Source: Echinarachnius parma
Taxonomy: Eukaryota; Echinodermata; Echinoidea; Clypeasteroida; Echinarachniidae
Assembly: GCA_037951105.1 (NCBI GenBank)
Contig: JBAMJV010008213.1
Location: 62,001 to 126,000, forward strand
DNA length: 64,000 nt
Direction of reading: 5' to 3'
Shown here one piece after another: positions 10,201 to 21,668 of the stretch. Within the stretch, counting starts at the first letter, position 1, and each line of letters starts with the position of its first letter. The notes below the pieces were generated by a model. The model was not told where the DNA came from and did not search any database. It saw only the letters and a list, made by a program, of their open reading frames with translations. Made by a program: the position numbers and the translations under genes.

Positions 10201-11159
10201 GTAAGTTCGTAGCTTTTAACACTTGCCGTCTTATTAGCATTATAAAATAAACATCCAAATAAACATTGTATATACATAGTTCATTCATTATCTATTTCCA
10301 CATTCTAAAAAATGAAGCGACACTATATTCATCATGTTTTTACAATACTTCAGTAGGTGGACCTATATACGGATATCCATATTGTTTGCAACATGTGTTA
10401 GGTTATATATTATGATGCATGAAACACACACTAAGTTTACTAATTCTCGACTCTTATCAGTTCAACAAGAGCCATAATTAGTACGGGATGGTTGAAAGAT
10501 AAACATTGCGATTGTAAAGGTTCAGTTGCAGCACTGTTGTATTGACTCATAAGACTACTATTATTTGATCACATATTTATAATTGTAATACACAATATCG
10601 AAATACATCAACTACATCCCATTGGAGTGGGGAAGGTATACCATAGACAATATGCAATAATTTAATAATATGTAAAGTCGCCGAAAAAAGTGTATATTTA
10701 TTGTTGAAATAGTTTTTTTAAGGGTTTGTGGGGTAAAATATGAACCGTACCCTTTTTTAGGTTTCTTATACAGAAAAAATGTCCACATTAATTTTGAAGA
10801 TATGATAATGTTTTTCCCACGTCTGTACGATGTTTGAAATTTAATAACACTATCGAACCAGGTTCCCTGTATTTCATTCATTTTGATAAACAAATATGTG
10901 GCTGCTTATTATATTCATTTACGTAGACTATAATGTATGTAAACTTGACAGCAACCGCATCACTGCACTTCTGTCTAGTATTACTTTCGCACTATGTGAT
11001 ACATAACTAATTTCTATTAAACATTTGACAAATACACCACAATAATGTATGACAGAAATTGGAAAATGACAGAAATTCACTCTGTTGGCCTAACAAAACA
11101 TCGAAAATGCGGACAAATAACGGGAATTCCATCCGCCGCCGAATAGATTGAACGGAGAA
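10201..11159. other. Intron, no recognised element in its first 950 bp
   Basis: AT-rich intronic sequence. The minus-strand open frame near 10,612-10,893 has no recognisable homology and is treated as chance. Confidence 0.5.
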
Positions 11160-11352
11160 CATTTTAAAATACAACCGTCGGCGATATCGATCAGTGCATT
11201 GATAGTTTTCTAATTTTTCAAATATATCGATTAGTAGGCGGTTTCCTGGCCAAGTGTTTATAATTCCATATTAGTAAAAAAATATTCTTTCACAGTGGTT
11301 GGTAATAGGAGCGCACATTTCATTGTTTGTGTGTGCCCCATTACTGTCATTT
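11160..11352 (-). repeat. Fragment of TTAA-MITE family 5 in the last intron
   Basis: It matches the reverse complement of part of 26,404-26,880: ACAACCGTCGGCGATATCGA, ATTAGTAGGCGGTTTCC, TTCTTTCACA, GGTAATA and TTTCATTGTTTGTGTGTG appear in order. The termini are missing, so this is an old or truncated copy. Confidence 0.7.
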
Positions 11353-11414
11353 AGCTTTAAAATTGTATACATAATTGATATTGATATTGATATTTACAAT
11401 ACGTTTTTTTCTAG

Positions 11415-11818
11415 TTGCACCATTGCCAACAACGGCAGCCCCAACCACACAAGCCCCGCCTACGACCACACCATTACCAACAACGCAAGCGCCAACCACG
11501 CAAGCGCCGACCACGCAAGCGCCGACCACGCAAGCGCCGAACCCCAATAATCCACAGGGGAAGTCGGGCTTATTCTCCGTCGCTAGGGATGCCAGCGGAG
11601 AGCCGCTGATTGGTCGGTGTCTTGAGCACCACGTGATCAGGAGCATGCTGGTCAAAGACAGGGTTCACTGCGCCGCGGAGTGCATGCAGGACGCTGCTTG
11701 CAAATCGTTCAACTTCAAGAATGGCGACTGTCAGCTGAACAACCAAACCAGAGTGGAGACCGGAGCCAGTTATTTCAGCCCGGGTGAGGGTTGCCAGTAC
11801 TACGAGATATCTCCCTAG
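11415..11818 (+). CDS. C-type lectin-like gene, terminal exon: Thr/Pro linker plus PAN/apple-like domain
   Basis: The acceptor TTTTTTTCTAG precedes 11,415, and phase 1 joins the previous exon in frame. The exon first encodes a mucin-like linker made of TTQAP-type pentapeptides (a 15-bp DNA repeat, about 11,480-11,535), likely O-glycosylated. A Cys-rich module follows, with GRCLEHHVI, CAAECMQDAACKSFNF and GDCQLNN, ending in CQYYEISP and a TAG stop at 11,816-11,818. The C..EC....C..F.F....C.L.N pattern is typical of PAN/apple domains, which bind protein or glycan. The expected product is a secreted CTLD-linker-PAN protein, possibly in innate recognition or matrix; that role is inference. Its G/C content is clearly higher than the surrounding introns. 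Confidence 0.8.
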
Positions 11819-11917
11819 CCTTGATGTAACCGCACATGTACACTGTGTATAGATCTGCAGTCATACTCTTTCAAAGGAGAATTCCGGACGAGTTTAAACA
11901 AAATACAGTATATTGGA

Positions 11918-11923
11918 AATAAA
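11918..11923 (+). terminator. Polyadenylation signal AATAAA
   Basis: A canonical AATAAA lies about 100 bp after the TAG stop of the CTLD-PAN gene. A second AATAAA-like hexamer lies about 90 bp further on. The exact cleavage site cannot be read. Confidence 0.55.
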
Positions 11924-11929
11924 TCTAGG

Positions 11930-12650
11930 GATGTGCTTGAATATTTTCAGGATTTGACTCTCTTTGGTTGATTTCTAAGAGATTTTTCTAATGTCATTAA
12001 CTCTGAGGAAATAATAAAATTTACTGCACACAATCATGAGACCCTTACGTAGCACCCTCACTTTGCTCAATTTCTTGAGTAGGCTTGAATCCGGTGCCAC
12101 TGCATTGTGATCACTGCATGTGTCATTCATAATAGCCGGTCATGCAGAGCCAGCAAATTCAATAACCACGTTTACAGGACTTTGTGTCTATTAAAATTCC
12201 AATGAAAGACAAACGTGTTACAATTTCGGGCAGGCAAGTATTTTCAAACGGTTCAACAATGCAGTAATGCTCAAAGGCACGGTTGAGTGGCGCATCGTGG
12301 ACTAAACTATTCATGATCGAGCATTGTATTGGTCCGATCAAAAGAACACATTCGCTGCAGTGTAAACACATAGATAGGCGCATAGTGAGGGTCGCACGTC
12401 ACAAATTGGTGCATTGTGGGATAGAACAAGCTCGCTCGCGAATTTGTGTCATTAGAATTTCAAAGCCAATTATAAGAACCCACAATCATACTTTTTTCAT
12501 ACAAAATTGTGTTTATTGACCTAGAATATCTTTCAATCATTTGAAGCTTGAAATCATGTGGAAGTCCACTTTAATAAACATGACTGCATATGAAAGAGAA
12601 CAAATGCATACATTTTAGACCAACAGAATACAAAAATAGAGTTTCTAAAT
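11930..12650. other. Intergenic sequence downstream of the lectin-like gene
   Basis: No repeat boundary or coding homology is recognised. Short open frames on both strands around 12,159-12,519 have no support. Confidence 0.5.
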
Positions 12651-12654
12651 TTAA

Positions 12655-13269
12655 AGGGACTGTCCGCCTTTTGCAAGCTAAAATTCAAAAGTTGCGAGGT
12701 TATTGTCTTATTTGAAAGAAAATGTCATTTAACAGCATGCCTGAAAAAAGTAGGACTTGAAATCTCTTTTTCGTGGAGTTATAGACCTCAAAATAATAAA
12801 ACGACACAGCGCGTTTAATTGTGCATTATACGAGTATTCACCCGGTGCGAAATTTCGCTCACGGCGCATTCCACGGAGTACCACGTTGCTGTGCGTGACC
12901 ACTACGTGATCCGCGCACATATTGTGATCGAACAACGGCGTAAGCGAATACTAAACAAAATAACCAAGGAACTCGCTAAAACTGACTACATGTAATTGTA
13001 TATTCTTCATTTTCGAGACCTTTTCCGTGACATACCTTTACAAATGTCGGCTTCACAATACCTTTACAAGAATAAGTACAATATTGTTGTAATATAAAAC
13101 TCCTTTATTGACCGATATATAGTTTTGTGGAGGGGCGCAATCGTTTTTCATTCGTATACTGACAAATTACAGGGCTGTTTGATCTGAATTTGTGTGCGTG
13201 TGGGTTACATTCATCCTCATCCGTCGACTGGAAACTGTTCAGTCGATTTGTAAAAGGCGGACAGTCCAT
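12655..13269. mobile_element. TTAA-MITE family 4
   Basis: TTAA is at 12,651-12,654 and 13,270-13,273. The termini AGGGACTGTCCGCCTTTT and AAAAGGCGGACAGTCCAT are inverted. The interior of about 615 bp has no ORF with homology. It is the only copy seen here. Confidence 0.8.
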
Positions 13270-13273
13270 TTAA

Positions 13274-13692
13274 AGGGCAAACTCGGTCTCGTTATGTTAC
13301 TCTTTTGTGTACTATATTATCTTGATTATTGCAGGGACACGTGCACATGCAAATATCTATCATAAACTTCAAGTGCCTGTGTATACTGCCATATCGGCTC
13401 ATCGTAAACATTATTTTACACATACATGTACATGCCATACATTATTATTTGTTATCTTCCCAACCAAACCGAACGCACAGTTTCATCACTTTAAAATGAA
13501 ATCAAATCATGTCATTGATACATTTTCTTGAATCTTTAGACATAAAACAAACAAATGTTAAGCACACAAAATATGAACGTTTAATTTGGACAATTATTGA
13601 TTTGTCCAGAATCTCATCAAAAAAGGAGACAAGTATTATTCTAAGCACACCCGAAAGATAATTTAATTGGAACATAATTAGACAATATCTTG
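13274..13692. other. Spacer between MITEs
   Basis: AT-rich sequence with no recognisable feature. Confidence 0.5.
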
Positions 13693-13696
13693 TTAA

Positions 13697-14066
13697 AGGG
13701 ATCTAGTAACTTTGTTGATGTGTGCAAAAAGTGATGATACATGGTTGATACAATACAATTGTTGTGATCTGACTTGTCCACTGATAAATGTTTGAACATT
13801 TCACATTAAATGGATATTATATGGTCAAGTAATGAGCGAAAAAGCCTAGTGATATTTGCTAACTCATTGCACCAACTTTCCATTGGATAATTTGAAAATC
13901 AGAACATCTCAATCGTTAAATATTTTCAACGAATGGGAAATTTGAAGAAACAAAAAACGAAACCTGACACATGTTTTTATTGTTTAAACAAAAACAACGA
14001 TGTATAAGAGAACCGCTAGAGTTTTTAAGTAAGTTATGAGGATTTAGACAATGTTACTAGATCTCT
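13697..14066 (+). mobile_element. TTAA-MITE family 2, copy 1
   Basis: TTAA flanks both ends (13,693-13,696, 14,067-14,070). The termini AGGGATCTAGTAACTTTGT and ACAATGTTACTAGATCTCT are inverted. It shares the internal block TTTGCTAACTCATTGCAC with the rearranged copy near 3,300. Confidence 0.8.
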
Positions 14067-14369
14067 TTAAAGATAATTTTTTTTTGATTTCCAGTATAAA
14101 CATACGAAGATTTATAACATGTACAGCTTAATTCCACTTTCATAAAAAAACAAAGGATGGGGCATTGTTCTTTATTTTATGTGTACAAATTTGAACGTGT
14201 TTTCTCGAAAATTTACGAATTTGATTTAGCTCTTTAAGAATAAATCTCTTCATATTCAAATGTATATACTATATAATATATAAATATGTATATACTGTAT
14301 ATCTGAAGTAGATGGCTAATTTTTATTGAAACATAATGAAATTTCATCGTACATGGCGCACATACATTA

Positions 14370-15118
14370 TACACTACTTACAAAAAGTAAGTACCCCCCT
14401 AGCATTTGTTCATATATCTCAAAAGGTATTTCACCGATTTTGATCATTTAAACGGTAATGGATGCGCAATTTTCTTACGCACAGTGTTAATGGTAAATGG
14501 TTGCCATAGCATTACGTTTTCATCATCAACAAATTAATTTTCTAAAACAAAGTGCCAAAAAAAAAAGTTGCACTTTCAGTTTTATGTGGCATACATTTGT
14601 ACACGAGTAAGCTTTTGAAAACTGGTTCCACTGTGAACAATGCAGCAGTAGTACTGAATTACATAACAGATTAGTGAATTAGGCCAACTCCAATAAAGAT
14701 GAAAACAGGACATGACTTCGGCCATTCTAATCCCCAACAATTTCATATTGAAAGGCCTATTGTTTTAGAAAAATGCATGCTTTTGAAAAATGGTGTCACT
14801 GAGAACAATGCAGCAGTAGTAGTGGATTACATAATAGATTTGTGTGTCGGGTAATCTTCAATAAACATGTTTACTCGTATACAAAATGTACCCGCTATGC
14901 CAAATAAAACTGAAAGTGCAACTTTTCTTTTGCCACTTTGTTTTAGAAAATTAATTTTTGATGATGAAAACGTAACGCTATGGCAACCATTTACCACTCA
15001 CATTGTGCGTAAGAAAATTGCGCATCCATTACCGTTTGAATGATCAAAATCGGTGAAATGCTTTTTGAGATATATGAAAAAATGCTAGGGGGGGTACTTA
15101 CTTGTTGTGAGTAGTGTA
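14370..15118. mobile_element. Tc1/mariner-like foldback element
   Basis: The left arm from TACACTACTTACAA is mirrored by the right arm ending in GTAGTGTA; the arms are about 230 bp. They share AAGTAAGTACCCCCC, TTCACCGATTTTGATCA, GGTAATGGATGCGCAATTTT, TTGCCATAGC and GTTGCACTTTCAGTTTTAT. The ends are in TA-rich sequence, consistent with a TA target. The loop (about 14,600-14,880) contains two direct copies of a block with GAACAATGCAGCAGTAGTA. No transposase is encoded. Confidence 0.8.
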
Positions 15119-15179
15119 TACAGGGTGATTACGGTATCAATTGTACTTATACTAATATTAATGATACGTAATTTCTTAA

Positions 15180-15436
15180 AAGGATCTAGTAACTTTGTAG
15201 AGTATCTGCAAAAACTGACGAAGTGTTGAAAATGTGAATTATGGTGGACTATAAAGTGTGAAAAGTCCATATGATTGTAAACGAATGAAATATAACCGAG
15301 TAGTTTATTATAAATAACGAAATGGAATTTTGGAAAGTCAAAAACTGATTGGTAATGCGAATACAACGAAGTACGTGAGAATCGCTCTGGCGTTCTAAGT
15401 AAGATTAATGGATACTGACAATGTTACTAGATCACT
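15180..15436 (+). mobile_element. TTAA-MITE family 2, copy 2
   Basis: TTAA at 15,176-15,179 precedes AAGGATCTAGTAACTTTGT. The right end is GACAATGTTACTAGATCACT followed by a decayed TTAG. It is shorter than copy 1 and internally diverged. Confidence 0.7.
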
Positions 15437-15440
15437 TTAG

Positions 15441-15900
15441 TAAACGCCTTGGACATGTTGATATAGGATGAATACAATGATACGTTTGAGTAATTGACCC
15501 AACATATGTTTTTATCTTATAATAATTTAATATAATTAATTAATTGCGTTTTCTAAAAAATGTAAATATTTCCCATTTATGTTTATATTGTAATTGTTAT
15601 TTACCATGTTCCCCTATATACATGTATTTAAGAAAATGTACATGAACTTTCGAAATTATAATATTATCTTGATCATGAACAGAAACTTAAAACGATTGAA
15701 AAAAAAAGAAATGATAAAATATAAACAATTAACATGATAATTAAATTATGCTAACATCAAAAGCTTACTAAATAAAAGACATGTACATTTTTTGCATCGT
15801 ATTAAATGTAGTACTGTATATTTGAATGTACTACCTGTACATGCATACTTAGCATTCTTATGCTTGTACATATTTTATCGACAGCATAATGTAATTACTG
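15441..15900. other. Spacer, nothing recognised
   Basis: AT-rich sequence without ORFs or repeats that I can place. Confidence 0.5.
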
Positions 15901-16823
15901 TACAGAGTGAGTCAGAACAAATGTCCCATCTTTGATATGTCTTGGTAGAGTTATCCTCCCAGCATATTTCGGTACCCTTTTCATTTCAATCTCTGCATGC
16001 ATGACTGAACAAAAGACAATCTTTAAAAGACTGCAAAATCTCACTTGCGCCAAGTGGTTGGGTGAAGAATAAAACAGTGGTTTGAACAAAGACAGTCAGA
16101 CACACAGAAACACACACACACACACACCCACACACACACTCACAGTTATTATTATTTCATAATGCAGTGTTAACATTTCCCCTTTCTGATTAAGCATTGA
16201 TTTTTAACAAGATCGCTGAATATTTAAGCGACAATCTTTCCCCTAACCATTCACCACCACCACCACCATCATCATCATCAAGTGCACATAAATCCAATGT
16301 GCTATCTCAATACGTTGGTACAATAACAATACAAATGAATCTTGTTTATGTCTTTTGTTGGTTAACAATGGCAATTTACAATATATATCTGTGCTGTTAG
16401 TGTACTTGCCACAAAAGGGCTTGTCTGATTTGGCAGCAGTTAATTATGTTGAGCAGTTGAGCCCTGTTTGAGTAGGACAGGTACTGGAATTATGGTTCGT
16501 TTTCAGTTCACCCCGCAACAGAGATCATTTTTGCAAGGGTTATGCCGCCGTTATCCCAATGTTCGGTGTCCCATGTAAAAGTTATGAATTCTTTCACACT
16601 TTGTTTTATTCCTCACCCAGCCACTTGGCGCAGTGTGATTTTGCAGTCTTCTAAAGATTGTCTGATGTTCAGTCATGCGTGCAGAGATTCAAATGAAAAG
16701 GGTACCAAAATATGCTGGGAGGATAACTCTACCAAGACATATAATAAAACCCATGATTAAATGTTCATACTTCAAACAAGACAACTTTTAAAAGATGGGA
16801 CATTTTTTCTGACTCACTCTGTA
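15901..16823. mobile_element. Tc1/mariner-like foldback element, TACAGAGTGAGTCAGAA ends
   Basis: The ends TACAGAGTGAGTCAGAA and TTCTGACTCACTCTGTA (allowing an inserted T run) face each other. Arms of about 190 bp share GATGGGACATTTG, TAGAGTTATCCTCCCAGCATA, TTTTGCAGTCTT and CCAAGTGGTTGGGTGA-like sequence. The loop contains a (CA)n run (about 16,108-16,142) and (CAC)n/(ATC)n near 16,253-16,282. It is non-coding. Confidence 0.78.
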
Positions 16824-17460
16824 TACTATACTACTATAACTTTTACTTATATGAGTATTATTTGGAAATACATATTTATCTTACTGACATTAATTGTGTT
16901 CTGAACACCATCAGTTCTGTGTAAATAACAGATCAAGCATTCGTGGTTGTGATATTAGTAGTTATACATTTATTTATTTTCGTTTATCCATTTATTTATT
17001 TTCGTTTATCTATTTGTGAGTGTTACATAGTATTTTTCATATTGACTACGTAATTGTAAGATTATTTACAATATATTGCATCCATTTGTTCATAATGTAG
17101 ATATGTATTTCTGTTTAAACGTTATTTATGTTTTAATGCGGCAAACACTATTTTACATTAACTTATTCACGAATATATGTTTAAACGTAACATGTAAAGC
17201 TTTGAATTATTACACTCACGAGTTTTAGGCTTTAGTTTCTTGCAGTAATCAGAAGAAGCACAATGTGTCATTTTATGTATATTTATATTTAATATTTTAC
17301 GGAATAGTATTTTTTTAGGGTCAATATAGGGCCTAAATTTTCGATCCTAGCAGAATCTTCTTCAATGGCAAAATGAAAGGAATAGTATTTTATATATTAA
17401 TGTTATTATATTATATTATTATATATTTTTAATTGTTGATTACGCCTCAGTATCATTATG
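16824..17460. other. Spacer with a short (TTTATTTATTTTCG) duplication
   Basis: About 16,970-17,013 contains two copies of a 24-bp unit with ATTTATTTTCGTTTATC. Otherwise it is AT-rich without features. Confidence 0.5.
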
Positions 17461-17695
17461 TACAGTGTAGCCAACAATTATTTTGACACCCTGAAAAATA
17501 GGACACTAACTATTTTGATAATTTTTCAAAAATGGTCTTATATTTTATCTTGATTTCAACAAAGCATCATCTAATAAACACATACAATGAATTTTAGGCG
17601 GCTTTTTACCAAACATTTTCTTCAAAATTTGTTCTAGCATCATTTAAATTAAAGTGATTTTTCAAGGTGTCCAAATAATTATTGGCTACACTGTA
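17461..17695. mobile_element. Short Tc1-like MITE (235 bp)
   Basis: The termini TACAGTGTAGCCAACAATTA and TAATTATTGGCTACACTGTA are inverted and end in TA. The CAGTGTAGCCAA(C/T)AATTATT..GACACC pattern is typical of Tc1-like inverted repeats. The left and right arms also share GACACCCTGAAAAAT/ATTTTTCAAGGTGTC. Confidence 0.85.
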
Positions 17696-18330
17696 TATTA
17701 TAATTATATGTTGCCATAAAACCCTTATAAATTTGCCGAATGTAAAGCGGAGAAAGGAAAACGTTTTTCTTATCACCGAAGTACAATAGGTCAGGCGGTA
17801 TATCAACCATGTTTATTTATATATTTATTTTGGTATACATTTCAAACTGATCAGCAGCAGTGCTGAAAGGATCAGTGTACATTGAACATCAAAACATACA
17901 TAGTATAAATAATATAATATAGCAATTGTTACATTCGCATTTAAATGAATTGGAACATTAATGTTAAGTACAAAATTTACAAAAGTAAATCACTATAACA
18001 AAGCTACACTACACAAAGAACAAAATATCAAATCATTGAGCATAATTGCTAATCATTCATAATTGGAACTGTTCTAAGTTATTAATCAACAAGCAATTAA
18101 TTCATTATATTATTTATCATTTATACCTATCAGCTGAATACCTATTGTGAAATCATTATTATATGAGAGCAAGACTATTCTAGTCATATTGATATTTCAA
18201 TTAAAATTAATTAAGCATAATTTAAAAATGAATAATTATGCACGTATTATGTTTATGAGTATTTGTCATATTACATAAATAAAGAAACAATCTAAGTCTA
18301 CAATATTACCATCTAAATGATCGTTTAACT
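17696..18330. other. Spacer, AT-rich
   Basis: No feature was recognised before the LINE fragment. The stretch TTTATTTATATATTTATTTT at about 17,813 is low complexity. Confidence 0.5.
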
Positions 18331-18334
18331 ATAC

Positions 18335-18633
18335 ATGGGATACATAAGACCAGTACTTAATTATTGCGTCCCGGTTTTTAATGGAAATATTACTCAAGAG
18401 CAAATATTAAATTTAAAACGAATTCAAAAGAGAGTCCTCAGAATAATATTGGGAGGTGACTATATAACATATGCCACTTTCATTGTGCAATTTAACTACA
18501 TTGGAAGCAAGAAAAAAACAACTCTGTGAACAGTTTATAATATCTTTAAAAAACACCCTGTTTTTAATGATTAATTACCAATTAAAAGAGAAAATAGTGC
18601 TCTTCCTTACCTTGTTCATATTTTAAACAATAT
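18335..18633 (+). pseudogene. LINE reverse-transcriptase C-terminal fragment
   Basis: The + strand encodes YIRPVLNYCVPVF, then NLKRIQKRVLRIILGGDYI, the 'YIRPvLEY..pvw....qI..ie.iQkRalrii' region that follows the palm domain of CR1/L2-like LINEs. After a frameshift near 18,485 the next frame gives LEARKKQLCEQF and then LPIKRENSALPYL, which is the expected continuation. There is no catalytic core, and the 5' part is missing. Confidence 0.7.
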
Positions 18634-18639
18634 ATAATT

Positions 18640-18974
18640 CAATTTTTGTATAATCATTTTCTTTTCTTATGTACAATTGTGTATTTTGCTGTTTGCATAT
18701 TACTCATTACTTTTTAAACTTTACAACTTTTAACATGTATTATGCACTTTACAAATGTAACAAATGTCAACGGAAAGCTGAGATTTTGGAGAATGAAAAT
18801 TAAAATCAGAAAATATAAATATTGCGACTTTATTAAGGTTTTGTGGAGACGGGTCACATTAATTACACACAAAGAAATGAAGGTTCAAAAGGGCGCACAA
18901 CGCTGCTACAATAGCAGCATCTTTTAGGGTGCCATATTTCACACAAAAGTAGGGTCTGCACCCTATGGGTACCC
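18640..18974. other. Spacer with hairpin-forming GCTGCTACAATAGCAGC motif
   Basis: CGCTGCTACAATAGCAGC near 18,900 reappears inverted as TGCTATTGTAGCAGCG at about 19,560, on either side of MITE copy C. The MITE was therefore probably inserted into an older inverted-repeat element (about 18,890-19,580; flanking words AGGGTGCA and TGCACCCTA). Confidence 0.55.
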
Positions 18975-18978
18975 TTAA

Positions 18979-19532
18979 AGGGATAGTTGAGTTCTGGTAA
19001 AGAGAGTAAAGTTTTGGTCAAACTGAATTTTAGTAACCAAAACCTGCCCCATTACATTACAAACTAATAGTTATAACTCGAAAGGAATGCAAAATTACGA
19101 ATGACTTAGTAAAGATCCTGTTATTATTCAAAAAGAGCCGTTTAAACTCAAGAGGGCGCTCTCTAAACACTCATCGGTTTCAACCATTTTAAGTAAAATA
19201 TTGTGCATGTGATGTTTTGTTGAAATAGTGATTAGATAGAGAGATAATCGACAACTATTTAAAAACCTCTTTTGTAATTTTTTGAAAAGAGGAAGCAATT
19301 TTTATAATTTGTTAACGTCTGGTTCAAAATTATCGAATAAGTGTGGGGCCCCACATTTATTACAAATGGTTATGTTTATGGATATTTCAGCCATTTCAGA
19401 ACCGATTTCGATCAAATAGTTTATTCTGTCATTAAAAGTGTATGCTCTTTTGAATTTGACACTCAATTTTTCATTTTCTCGCAAAACAATTATTTTGTGT
19501 AGCGCCTTCTATACCAAAACTCAACTATCCCT
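18979..19532 (-). mobile_element. TTAA-MITE family 1, copy C
   Basis: TTAA at 18,975-18,978 and 19,533-19,536. The ends AGGGATAGTTGAGTTCTGGT and ACCAAAACTCAACTATCCCT are inverted. Internal family blocks (AAAACCTGCC, AGAGGGCGCT, ATTTCAGCCATTTC) are present in reverse order relative to copy A. Confidence 0.88.
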
Positions 19533-19797
19533 TTAAGGTGCAAATACCACTAAGGGTTCTGCTATTGTAGCAGCGTTTTGCACCCTAATGTCTTAGCGTG
19601 AATTGCATGGTCAGTCTGTAAATGTCTGTAATATTGTGCTTAGATTAAACAAAATATTAAAGTAACACAATTAGAGTACAATGAGTTTCATTTTGAACAA
19701 ATGTGGATTAATTCTTAGTATTGGTCATGCGTGTGTGGATTTCGCAATGCGATTTCGCAATATTGCTAGTAATTGATTAATGACTTGTGTACACCAT

Positions 19798-19962
19798 GGC
19801 CCCGTTGCAGAAAGAGATACAATCGATTGTAAGTTGCGATTAATCGTAAGACAGATCACGTGGTCTAGATGCGCAAATCTGATTGGTTGAAACGCGTAAA
19901 TTGTCTGACTTACGATCAATCGTAGCTTACAATCGATTGTATCTCTTTCTGCAACGGGGCCC
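19798..19962. mobile_element. Intact ~165-bp MITE with GGCCCCGTTGCAG ends
   Basis: The ends GGCCCCGTTGCAGAAAGAGA and its complement to GCAACGGGGCC are nearly perfect for about 55 bp. The core is GATTGGTTGAAACGCGTAAA. Partial copies lie at 7,997-8,190 and about 27,690-27,797. The superfamily is not clear; G-rich termini occur in PIF/Harbinger-like elements. Confidence 0.8.
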
Positions 19963-20048
19963 CTATATGACATGTATGAAGAGCTCAGTTCCAAAAGGCG
20001 CTAAATCCACTTTTCATAAAAAATGAGTTAGCGATATCAGTACATTAA

Positions 20049-20408
20049 AGGGATGCCTGTAAAGTGTCTAACTCCACGAAAATTACTTGGAGCTTCCCAG
20101 TTTCTCTTCTACCGTGTTGTTTAGCTTATGGTAAGAGAATAATAAAATATGGTTAGATTTTGTCAAATTCCCCTTTAGTATGACGATATCTATCTTTCAG
20201 CTCAAAAGCGTTAACAAACGGTCATAAACCTCATAAACGTCCATTGTAAAAGCAGACGCATATTTTCGCTTTTTTTAACCAAAAAAGCAGTGTTCTTTTT
20301 CAATGAAACTTTCACACATCATTCCGACATATCGTACAATGCTTTTGGTACAGGATTAAAGTCTCAAAGTTCATTTTTGGCAATATCTGACACTTTACAG
20401 GCGCACCA
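20049..20408 (-). mobile_element. TTAA-MITE family 3, copy 2
   Basis: TTAA at 20,045-20,048 and 20,409-20,412. The ends are AGGGATGCCTGTAAAGTGTC and GACACTTTACAGGCGCACCA. It is in the opposite orientation to the copy at 3,888 but aligns along its whole length. Confidence 0.8.
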
Positions 20409-20412
20409 TTAA

Positions 20413-20875
20413 TAAGCTACGTAACTATCTAGAATCCAAATTTTAGGACAAATTACACAATCAAATTAAAAATATGGGACGATCCATATTTATATTCCCA
20501 TAGGCACAAAGTGTAAAAAGTATGACAAAGACACCTGCTTTACTCCAAAAACTTCATATACGGTACCAAGTGCTAACTTCTTTGATTTTAAATTAATCGT
20601 ATCGAAAATGATATGCCAATACATAATGATATATAATTAGACTTCTTATTGCATTACTTCTGTATTATAACATTTAATAATCGGCAGTATTGCTAATTAG
20701 ATAATGAATTATACTCACATTCACATTCTGTACAATAATCATCATTTAAATAACAGTTTCACCAATAATTTGCGAAAGGAAAATATCCAATATTAATACC
20801 AGAATGCCAGAACACAGGCAGTATATACCTGGCTCTAGAGAAAAAAAAATATCAATCATCATTAAATCATGGACA
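20413..20875. other. Spacer, AT-rich
   Basis: Nothing recognised. Confidence 0.5.
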
Positions 20876-20949
20876 TAATAATAATATAAATAATAATAAA
20901 AATAATAATAATAATAATACCAAAAAAAATAATCATAATCATAATAGTA

Positions 20950-21030
<81 letters not shown>

Positions 21031-21060
21031 AAATAATAATAATAATAAAATAATAATCAT
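20876..21060. repeat. (AAT)n microsatellite
   Basis: Long imperfect run of AATAATAAT with interspersed CAT and AAC units. The minus strand reads as poly-Leu/Tyr, which is not a gene. Confidence 0.95.
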
Positions 21061-21189
21061 CATCCATGGCAGATTAAACAAATAAATGGGCCACAGACCA
21101 AAGAACAAGATAAGTGTTTGTACATGCATCTTAGTTTGAAACCGGTATCACTGTGAACTTTCAAATGTCACCTATACTAGATAATCGTG

Positions 21190-21592
21190 ACCGGTTTCAT
21201 CAAAACCCACCACTTGTTGGCAAAAATCAAATTTTAGATTTATATATCAGTTGAAAGAGTGATTCATCAGCTTTAATTTGATACCTATTTCAATTAACTT
21301 GGATATTATTTAGAAGAGTTGTAATCATTTTTATATCTCATAATGCGTTTAGATGTGACGTTTCAAATATGACAATCAAGTCTTTTAATACCATACCATA
21401 TTGTTTTACAAAATCGTTCATAACTTTGCACATTGATATTTCGAGTTGAATTATTTTGCAATATAAAGAGCAATAGTTGATCTTGCTAGTTATGTCAAGA
21501 TGTTCATTTTGCCCCTGGGACCAATGTTCATCTTTGGAAGTCCATAACTGCAAAACATGATTACCGACAAGTGGTGGGTTTTGTTATAGCCG
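21190..21592. mobile_element. MITE with AAAACCCACCACTTGT ends
   Basis: CCGGTTTCATCAAAACCCACCACTTGT (from about 21,190) faces ACAAGTGGTGGGTTTTGTTATAGCCGG (to 21,592). The interior of about 360 bp is AT-rich without homology. Target duplication is unclear. Confidence 0.65.
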
Positions 21593-21668
21593 GACGTCAC
21601 ACTCATTTAGTATCCTACAGGTTCCTGATTACTGACTTTTGACTGACTTTTGCGGTGCCTACAAAACA

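Noticed and set aside
20746-21129. 127-codon Leu/Tyr-rich minus-strand frame resembling a membrane protein
   Set aside because: The hydrophobic run comes from the (AAT)n microsatellite.
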